Assembly (NCBI GenBank): GCA_023432075.1
Contig: JAEYVD010000264.1
Location: forward strand, 1-5,254
Direction: 5' to 3'
DNA from: Pseudomonadota bacterium
GTDB lineage: Bacteria; Pseudomonadota; Gammaproteobacteria; Burkholderiales; Burkholderiaceae_B
DNA length: 5,254 nt
In this document: piece after piece, positions 1 to 4,497 of the stretch
How positions within the stretch are numbered: the stretch's first letter is position 1
How the letters are laid out: each line of letters starts with the position of its first letter
Program-made: the position numbers and the translations under genes
The notes under the pieces: generated by a model
What the model saw: only the letters and a program-made list of their open reading frames with translations
The model's database searches: none
What the model was told of the DNA's origin: nothing

Positions 1-37
1 GGAATGACGCCCGCCGGCGCGGGGCAAGTGGCTGACA

Positions 38-43
38 ATTATA
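38..43 (-). promoter_or_regulatory. Leftward sigma70-type -10 box (TATAAT) for a gene outside the window
   Basis: Read on the minus strand this is a perfect TATAAT. Transcription would start around positions 30-32 and run out of the left edge. I see no TTGACA-like -35 hexamer at 16-18 bp spacing, so the promoter would be weak or activator-dependent. A chance TATAAT is unlikely but possible in such GC-rich DNA. The gene it would serve is not in the window. Confidence 0.45.
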
Positions 44-96
44 GGCAGTCGATCAGACCCATCCCGGCCGCGCAGGGTTCCCCGCGCGCCTAAAAC

Positions 97-116
97 ATGC
101 AACCTGATGCAACCTG
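97..116. repeat. Perfect tandem 10-bp duplication (ATGCAACCTG x2)
   Basis: The unit ATGCAACCTG occurs twice back to back without a mismatch. The 10-bp period is close to one helical turn, so a protein could bind both copies on the same DNA face. The repeat lies about 66-85 bp upstream of the start predicted from the leftward TATAAT at 38-43, a distance typical of activator sites. It also overlaps the proximal arm of the hairpin behind the hydrolase gene. A regulatory role is inference; replication slippage would give the same pattern. Confidence 0.75.
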
Positions 117-128
117 CCGCCGCGGCAG
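114..128 (-). terminator. GC hairpin after the hydrolase gene, possible terminator
   Basis: Eight bases past the hydrolase stop codon, the minus strand reads CTGCCG-CGG-CGGCAG, a perfect 6-bp stem with a 3-nt loop. The only T-run (TTTT, positions 92-95 on the minus strand) lies about 18 nt further on, so this is not a canonical intrinsic terminator. It may be a weak terminator, a 3'-end stabilising hairpin, or simply GC-rich sequence. Confidence 0.3.
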
Positions 129-136
129 AGCCCGAT

Positions 137-790
137 TCAGTCCAGTGCGACCTTCAGACGGGCCTGCACCAGCTGGCGCAGCACGAGCAGCTTGCCGTGA
201 AAGAAATGCGAGGCGCCCGGCACCACCACGACCGGAATCGAGCGCGGCCGCGCCCAGTCCATGGCTTCGGACAACGGCACCACCTCGTCTTCTTCGCCAT
301 GCACCATCAGTGTGTCGTCGGGCACCTGCACTTCGTGCGATTGGAAGCGGTTGACCGCCGGCCCCATCAGCATCAGCGCCGACGGCAGGACGGCATCGCC
401 CTGCTCGGCCAGGGCGGCGTAGGTCTGTGCGGCGACCGCCGTGCCAAAGGAGAATCCTGCCAGCACCCACGGCGCCTGGGCCAGCTCGGGGTGCAGCTCG
501 CGCATCTGCGCCACAACAGCCAGCATGTCTTCGGTTTCGCCGACGGATTTGTCGAACACGCCCTCGGAGTGGCCGACACCGCGGAAGTTGGGACGCACCG
601 CCACCAGGCCGTGCTGCACGCAGGCGCGCGACAAAGTCGTGACCACCTTGTTCTCGCGCGCGCCGCCCTGCAGCGGATGCGGATGCAGCACCAGCGCCCA
701 GCCGCGCGGCGCGTCGGCGGGCCAGTCGATGGCGCAATCGATACGGCCGGCAGCGCCGACAAAAGCGTGGGTTTCAGTGCGAGCGGACAT
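137..790 (-). CDS. Alpha/beta hydrolase, small cytoplasmic COG2945-like family
   Basis: This encodes a 217-residue alpha/beta-fold hydrolase, the usual size for this compact predicted-hydrolase family. Visible motifs, in order, are HPHP with a following Gly-Gly (residues 36-43, oxyanion-hole region), RPNFRGVG (66-73), the nucleophile elbow GFSFG with Ser114, the acid segment HGEEDEVVP with probable Asp168, and GASHFFHG with probable catalytic His195. There is no signal peptide or membrane segment, so it should be cytoplasmic. The family has serine-esterase-type chemistry, but I cannot assign a substrate. I chose ATG at 790; an in-frame TTG at 802 would add four residues, and neither start has a strong Shine-Dalgarno. 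It follows the MCE transport operon on the same strand after about 100 bp, so it could be read through from it, but the gap and hairpin between them leave this open. Family call is confident, function is not. Confidence 0.9.
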   Translation of the reverse strand: MSARTETHAFVGAAGRIDCAIDWPADAPRGWALVLHPHPLQGGARENKVVTTLSRACVQHGLVAVRPNFRGVGHSEGVFDKSVGETEDMLAVVAQMRELHPELAQAPWVLAGFSFGTAVAAQTYAALAEQGDAVLPSALMLMGPAVNRFQSHEVQVPDDTLMVHGEEDEVVPLSEAMDWARPRSIPVVVVPGASHFFHGKLLVLRQLVQARLKVALD

Positions 791-867
791 GGCGGGACTC
801 AACGTGCGGAAAAAGGAACGATGTTAACCGCCCCGCCCGCGCGGCGAAATCCCGGTCAACCGCCGCC

Positions 868-887
868 GGCGCGCGCAAGCGCGAGCC
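868..887 (-). repeat. Inverted repeat just after the MCE operon, possible weak terminator or 3' stabiliser
   Basis: Five bases past the lipoprotein stop codon, the minus strand can fold as GGC-T-CGCGC / GCGCG-C-GCC: 5 bp, one mismatch, 3 bp, around a tight TT centre (a tetraloop if the inner pair opens). No T-run follows, so it does not qualify as a standard intrinsic terminator. Its position directly behind the last operon gene suggests an RNA 3'-end or partial terminator before the hydrolase. In DNA this GC-rich such dyads also arise by chance. Confidence 0.3.
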
Positions 888-892
888 CAAGC

Positions 893-1495
893 TCACTTTC
901 CGCGCGAAGCGGCGGGCGGGCGCAGCGTCGCCGCCAGCCATTGCGCAAGCTGATCGCTGGCCTCGTCGGTGGCCTGGCGCAGCGCGGCCACGCCGCCCGC
1001 GGCATCCTGCGTGGGCGCGGGCGTGGCCACCAGGATGCGCTTCTGGTCCACGACCTCGCGTCCGTTCAGCAACACGGCCTGCAGCAGGATGCGTCCCTGG
1101 CTCGATTGGCCGTCCTCGGTAAACACCTGCTCGAACTGCGCCAGCGAAACCTGCAACTGCGGCGTCTGCAACGTGACGCGGTCACCCAGCACCGCGCCTT
1201 GGCGCGACAGGCGATCCGTGATGCGCTGGCGCACAAGATCGGCGGGCGACGCCGCCCAGCGGTACGTGGCATACGACCGGGGCGCGGCGCTGTCGCCCAC
1301 GCGCCAGATCATGCCGGTGTCGGACAGGCCCGGCGCCGCCTGGAACGAAAGCGCGATGGGATCGCGCGCCGGCAAGGCGGGCACGGGCCGGGCGTCCAGC
1401 CCCAGGTCGAACAACTGGGGCGGCGCGTCCACGCGGCCGATGCCGCAACCAGCCAGGGCCAGGGTCAGGATCAGAATGGCGCTGCGCATCTTCAT
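893..1495 (-). CDS. ABC-type transport auxiliary lipoprotein, PqiC-like (MCE system)
   Basis: This is a 200-residue lipoprotein. Residues 1-17 form a short lipoprotein signal (MKMR, a hydrophobic stretch, then the lipobox LAGC with lipidated Cys17). Gly, not Asp, follows the cysteine, which by the E. coli Lol rule predicts the outer membrane. The mature part resembles the ABC_trans_aux / PqiC family: an early FDLGLD strand (29-34), the segment IWRVGDSAAPRSYATYRW (63-80) and a helix with ADLVRQRI (85-92). PqiC partners the MCE protein PqiB in E. coli, so this subunit probably receives the periplasmic end of the MCE protein encoded just upstream. It starts 5 nt after that gene's stop, with GGAGA 8 nt before the ATG. 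A second ATG two codons in would also keep the lipobox. It is the last gene of the operon. The family call is good; outer-membrane docking is inference. Confidence 0.87.
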   Translation of the reverse strand: MKMRSAILILTLALAGCGIGRVDAPPQLFDLGLDARPVPALPARDPIALSFQAAPGLSDTGMIWRVGDSAAPRSYATYRWAASPADLVRQRITDRLSRQGAVLGDRVTLQTPQLQVSLAQFEQVFTEDGQSSQGRILLQAVLLNGREVVDQKRILVATPAPTQDAAGGVAALRQATDEASDQLAQWLAATLRPPAASRGK

Positions 1496-1500
1496 GGGAT

Positions 1501-2448
1501 CTATCTCCGGAATCCGGCAAAGCCGGGTTCGCCGGGCCCCGGCGCAATGGGCGCGGGACCGAACAGGAACGATTGCGGCGTGCTGTCCACACGGCGCAAG
1601 GTGGTGGCGGCGCCGCGCGCGGCCGTGCTGACATCGTTGGCCATGGTGGTGAAGGCCGGCAAGGTCTCGCCGTCCAGCCGCGCGGCGGCCAGCGCGATGT
1701 CGTTCAGGCTGCGGGTCGCGACGGCCAGCGGGCCGTCGGGCGCGTTCAATCGCGCGAGCGACTGGCGGGCCTGCTGGGCCAGGTCGCCGATCTCGCGCGC
1801 GGCGCGGTCGGCCTGGCGCGAGGTGGTGTTCAGGGAGTCCATCAGCGGACCAAGCTTGGCCAGCGTGGGCGCCAGATCACGGCTGGCGTCCTTCAGGGAC
1901 TGCGAGATGTCGGTGGCGTTCTGCAGGCTGGCGGTAAGTGCCTGCACGTTCTGTTCGCTCAGCACGCGCTTCAATTGCTCCGTCGCCACCTCGACGTTGG
2001 AAATCAGCTTGTCGCCGCGCTTTTCGATGCGGTCCAGAAAGCCCGGACGCAGCGGAATGGCGGCCGGATGCTCGGCGGTGGACGTCAGGCGCTTGAGCGA
2101 CGAGCCGTCATCGCGCAAGTCCACGTTGGCCATGCCGGTCACGCCCTGCACGCCCAGTTCGGCCCAGGTCGATTCGGTGATCGGCGTGTTAGGGGCCACG
2201 CCGATCCGGATGCGCACCTGCCCCGGCTTGTCGGGATTGAGCGCCAGCGACTGCACGCGGCCCACGGGCACGCCCTGATAGCGCACGGCCGATTGCGGAT
2301 TCAGACCGGTGACGGCCGTTGCCGAAATGATTTCGTATGGCTGCAATTGCGTCCGGTCGCGGCCGATCCAGATGGCCGTCAGCGTCGCGGCAGCCAGCAG
2401 GACCAGCGTGAAGATACCGGCCATGAGCGCATGACTACGGTTTTCCAT
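1501..2448 (-). CDS. MCE/MlaD-family substrate-binding protein, single MCE domain with long helical tail
   Basis: This is a 315-residue protein with an N-terminal signal anchor (hydrophobic residues about 8-28, then IGRDR), one MCE domain at about 38-115 and a long C-terminal region. The family hallmark is at 47-66: TGLNPQSAVRYQGVPVGRV. Residues 137-285 are mostly heptad-like helix (IEKRGDKL, VEVATEQLKRVL, DISQSLKDASRDL), with proline or glycine breaks near 194, 201 and 237-240. The end is a Pro/Gly-rich tail with PQSFLFGP (291-298) and PGPGEPGF (303-310). MCE proteins form hexameric rings that pass lipids through a central pore. E. coli MlaD is far shorter (about 183 residues), so this shape is closer to single-MCE needle proteins such as mycobacterial Mce subunits. 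The start overlaps the ATPase gene by 14 nt and has AAGGGA 7 nt upstream. Family assignment is firm; the tunnel role is inferred. Confidence 0.93.
   Translation of the reverse strand: MENRSHALMAGIFTLVLLAAATLTAIWIGRDRTQLQPYEIISATAVTGLNPQSAVRYQGVPVGRVQSLALNPDKPGQVRIRIGVAPNTPITESTWAELGVQGVTGMANVDLRDDGSSLKRLTSTAEHPAAIPLRPGFLDRIEKRGDKLISNVEVATEQLKRVLSEQNVQALTASLQNATDISQSLKDASRDLAPTLAKLGPLMDSLNTTSRQADRAAREIGDLAQQARQSLARLNAPDGPLAVATRSLNDIALAAARLDGETLPAFTTMANDVSTAARGAATTLRRVDSTPQSFLFGPAPIAPGPGEPGFAGFRR
1504..1508 (-). promoter_or_regulatory. Shine-Dalgarno GGAGA for the lipoprotein gene
   Basis: On the minus strand GGAGA sits 8 nt before the ATG at 1495, inside the final codons of the MCE gene (Arg-Arg-stop). 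It is the clearest ribosome binding site in the operon. It supports the 1495 start over the second ATG at 1489. Confidence 0.7.
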
Positions 2449-3274
2449 GATGCATTCCCTTCGGTGCCAAATCTCCCAGCGCGCGCAAACCGCGCTCGCC
2501 CAGGAAGAACGTTTGAATGAACGGGTGATCGAACTTCAGGACTTCAGGCACCGTGTCGCAAATGATCACCCGTTTCTCGGCCAGCACAGCCACGCGCGTG
2601 GCCAGCGCCAGCAGCGTGTCCAGGTCGTGCGTCACCATGACGACGGTAAAGCCAAGCTGCCGGTGCAGGCTGCGCACCAGGTCGACGAATTCGTCGGACC
2701 GCAGCGGATCGAGCCCCGCCGTCGGTTCGTCCAGGAACAGCAATTCCGGGTCCAGCGACAGCGCTCGCGCCAGCGCCACGCGTTTGACCATGCCGCCGGA
2801 CAGGTCCGAGGGGCGCTTGTCCGCATCGCGCGACGACAGGCCCACCATCGCAAGCCGGCACATGACCACGTCGCGCACCAGGTCTTCCGGCACCGTGCGC
2901 AGCTCGCGCAGCGGCAGCGCCACATTGTCGAACACCGACAGCGCCGAGAAAAGCGCGCCCGCCTGGAACAGCATGCCCCAACGGTATGACAGGCGCCGGC
3001 GTTCGCCCGGAGACAGTTCCGAAAGCGTATGCCCAAGCACCTTCACGGTGCCCGCGGCCGGCACGTCCAGCCCGATGATCTGCCGCAGCAGCACCGTCTT
3101 GCCCGTGCCCGAGCCGCCCACCAGCACCAGGATTTCTCCGGGAAACACCGTCAGGTCCAGGTTCTCGTGCACCACGTGATCGCCAAAAGCCGTGCGAAGG
3201 CGGCGCACGGTGATGACCGGCTCGACGGTGACGCCCTCTTCGGTAAACAGCCGGTGTTGCGCGGCGCTATTCAT
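2435..3274 (-). CDS. ABC transporter ATPase, MlaF-like, of the MCE system
   Basis: This is a 279-residue ABC ATPase that powers the MCE transporter from the cytoplasm. All catalytic motifs are intact: Walker A GGSGTGKT (53-60, Lys59), Q-loop FQAGALF with Gln104, signature LSGGM (158-162), Walker B LLFLDEP (178-184, Glu183), D-loop AGLDP (186-190) and switch His216 in THD. The GGMVKR form of the signature and the FQAGALFSALSVFDNV stretch are typical of MlaF/Ttg2A-type ATPases. Length is near E. coli MlaF (269). The last 20 or so residues after FFLGERG diverge; in E. coli MlaF the C-terminal tail reaches the partner subunit. The start codon shares one base with the permease stop (TGATG), which implies translational coupling, with a weak GGTGGG 6 nt upstream. 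The 3' end overlaps the MCE gene by 14 nt. It probably acts as a homodimer with the permease dimer. Confidence 0.95.
   Translation of the reverse strand: MNSAAQHRLFTEEGVTVEPVITVRRLRTAFGDHVVHENLDLTVFPGEILVLVGGSGTGKTVLLRQIIGLDVPAAGTVKVLGHTLSELSPGERRRLSYRWGMLFQAGALFSALSVFDNVALPLRELRTVPEDLVRDVVMCRLAMVGLSSRDADKRPSDLSGGMVKRVALARALSLDPELLFLDEPTAGLDPLRSDEFVDLVRSLHRQLGFTVVMVTHDLDTLLALATRVAVLAEKRVIICDTVPEVLKFDHPFIQTFFLGERGLRALGDLAPKGMHHGKP
2456..2461 (-). promoter_or_regulatory. Shine-Dalgarno AAGGGA for the MCE gene
   Basis: AAGGGA on the minus strand ends 7 nt before the ATG at 2448 and lies within the ATPase coding sequence. It fixes the MCE start at 2448 and implies that the overlapping gene has its own initiation signal in addition to coupling. 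Confidence 0.6.
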
Positions 3275-4404
3275 CAAATGCCCACCGTGCTGAAGATGAC
3301 CGCGTACACCGCATCCAGCAAAATCACGCCCGTGATCGACGTAACCACGGATGTCGTGGTGCCGCGGCCCAGGCTTTCGGTGTTGGGCTGGATGCGCAGG
3401 CCGAAGTGGCAGGCGATGAGCGCGATCAGGATGCCGAAAGTCACGCCCTTGAGCATGCCGATCCAGTAATTGGTCAGTGAGATCGCATCGGGCAGCGATT
3501 GCAGGAACCACTGCGCGGACACGCCCAGCTGCGCCATCGCCGCCAGCATGCCGCCCAGCAGCGCCATGGCGCTGGTCCACAGCACCAGCAGCGGCATCGT
3601 GACCGCCAGCGCCACCACGCGCGGCAGGATGAGGCGCTGCCCGTGGGAAATGCCCATCACCAGCATCGCGTCCAGTTCCTGCGTGACGCGCATCACCCCG
3701 ATCTGCGCCGTAATCGCGGAACCCGACCGGCCCGCCACGAGGATCGCCGCGAGCACCGGTCCCAGCTCTCGCACGATGGAGACCCCCAGGAGGCGCACGA
3801 TGAAACGGTCGGCGCCGAACATCTGCAGCTGCTGGGCTGACAGGTAGGACAGCACCACGCCGATCAGAAAGCCCACCAGCGCCGTGATGCCCAGCGCCTG
3901 CGCGCCGGTCCGGAACACCTGCGCGGAGATCTCGCGCCACGGGCCCAGCCACGGCCGGCGCAGCATCGCGCCCAGATCCAGCATGAGCTGGCCCAGCATG
4001 ATGAGCAGCGCCTTGCCGTTTTCCGCGGCCTGCAGGATCGCGCCGCCCGTGGCGCGCACCCACGACCACGTCTCGGGCTTGGGCGCCGCCGCGGGCGTCT
4101 CGCCCTTGTTCATCGCCAGCGCGTTGAAGACATCCTGCTGTCCGGCGCCCCATCGCACGCGCTCGGGCAGCTTCTCGCCCCAGGCCTGCCAGATGATCAG
4201 CGCGCCGATGGTGTCCAGCCGGTGGATGCTGTGCAGGTCCCAGCGAGCGCCTTCCTTGGCCGCCCGCGCGAGGGCCGCGCGCCTGCGTTCGACCTCGCCC
4301 GACTCGGCCAGCGCCAGGACGCTCCAATCGCCGCCCACGTGGCAAACCCCGCCTTCGTAGCGAAAAGGCGCGGCGGCGGTCGCAAGCAATGCGGAATGCG
4401 GCAT
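3274..4404 (-). CDS. MlaE-family permease with fused N-terminal STAS domain
   Basis: This is a 376-residue inner-membrane permease of an MCE-type ABC transporter. Residues about 13-100 form a STAS-like domain: a GGDWSVL strand (24-30), then WDLHSIHRLDTIGALIIW (55-72), where Asp65-Thr66 matches the conserved Asp-Thr of MlaB-type STAS proteins. A Pro/Ala-rich linker (101-110) leads to the MlaE permease domain (about 120-376). Its hallmark is at 213-238: ELGPVLAAILVAGRSGSAIT followed by AQIGVM. Hydrophobic segments lie near 171-189, 205-225, 265-290, 319-334 and 355-373. E. coli has separate MlaE (260 residues) and MlaB; here one protein carries both, which accounts for the extra length. I start at ATG 4404, eleven residues before the STAS domain; no good Shine-Dalgarno precedes it, and TTG at 4425 is a weak alternative. 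It is the first gene of the operon. Confidence 0.93.
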   Translation of the reverse strand: MPHSALLATAAAPFRYEGGVCHVGGDWSVLALAESGEVERRRAALARAAKEGARWDLHSIHRLDTIGALIIWQAWGEKLPERVRWGAGQQDVFNALAMNKGETPAAAPKPETWSWVRATGGAILQAAENGKALLIMLGQLMLDLGAMLRRPWLGPWREISAQVFRTGAQALGITALVGFLIGVVLSYLSAQQLQMFGADRFIVRLLGVSIVRELGPVLAAILVAGRSGSAITAQIGVMRVTQELDAMLVMGISHGQRLILPRVVALAVTMPLLVLWTSAMALLGGMLAAMAQLGVSAQWFLQSLPDAISLTNYWIGMLKGVTFGILIALIACHFGLRIQPNTESLGRGTTTSVVTSITGVILLDAVYAVIFSTVGI

Positions 4405-4437
4405 GTCGTCGGGGTACCGATGCAAAATGTATCGCCA

Positions 4438-4443
4438 ATCATA
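4438..4443 (-). promoter_or_regulatory. Candidate -10 box (TATGAT) for the MCE operon
   Basis: On the minus strand TATGAT matches the sigma70 -10 consensus at five of six bases. It would start transcription near 4431, giving a leader of about 26 nt before the permease ATG. There is no recognisable -35 at 17 bp (4461-4466). It is the best candidate in the only sizeable gap upstream of the operon, but its strength is uncertain. Confidence 0.35.
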
Positions 4444-4460
4444 AACGCTGGGGCCCCGCA

Positions 4461-4474
4461 GCCGCGAGCGCGGC
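4461..4474. repeat. 14-bp perfect dyad (GCCGCG-AG-CGCGGC) between divergent promoters
   Basis: Two 6-bp arms are perfect reverse complements around a 2-bp centre. The spacer is too short for an RNA hairpin, so if functional it would be a DNA site for a dimeric regulator. It covers the stretch where the -35 elements of both divergent promoters should be. The arms are all G and C, so chance occurrence is a real possibility. Confidence 0.45.
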
Positions 4475-4484
4475 CCGCGTGCCC

Positions 4485-4490
4485 TACAAT
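4485..4490 (+). promoter_or_regulatory. -10 box (TACAAT) of birA, implying a leaderless or near-leaderless mRNA
   Basis: TACAAT differs from TATAAT at one base and is followed by seven bases and then the birA ATG. With usual spacing, transcription would begin at or within a base or two of the ATG. There is no Shine-Dalgarno between them, which agrees with leaderless translation. No TTGACA-like -35 is visible. Confidence 0.5.
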
Positions 4491-4497
4491 CGCGGCC

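Noticed and set aside
70..87. Hairpin-forming sequence with GCGC arms around GGG/CCC
   Set aside because: It can pair on the minus strand with one G-U wobble, but no T-run follows on either strand. It is too ordinary in GC-rich DNA to call a terminator.
846..861. TTGACC (minus strand) as a -35 element for the hydrolase gene
   Set aside because: It matches TTGACA at five of six bases, but at 16-18 bp downstream there is only GC-rich sequence and no -10. The nearest candidate, TAACAT, is about 27 bp away, too far.
107..2278. A 723-codon open frame on the plus strand, opposite the hydrolase, lipoprotein and MCE genes
   Set aside because: Its translation is low-complexity (Arg, Ala, Gly, His, Gln rich) with no family motifs, and it runs antisense to three well-recognised genes and their intergenic gap. 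Long antisense frames are expected where third positions are G/C-rich.
1573..2520. Plus-strand 315-codon frame antisense to the MCE gene
   Set aside because: Composition is typical of a GC-rich shadow frame and it has no recognisable domain. The minus-strand MCE protein explains the region fully.
3275..4438. N-terminal extension of the ATPase reading frame up to 4438
   Set aside because: The first about 390 residues of that frame are Arg/Gly/Ala-rich shadow sequence of the permease gene. The real ATPase begins at ATG 3274, just before its ABC fold and coupled to the permease stop.
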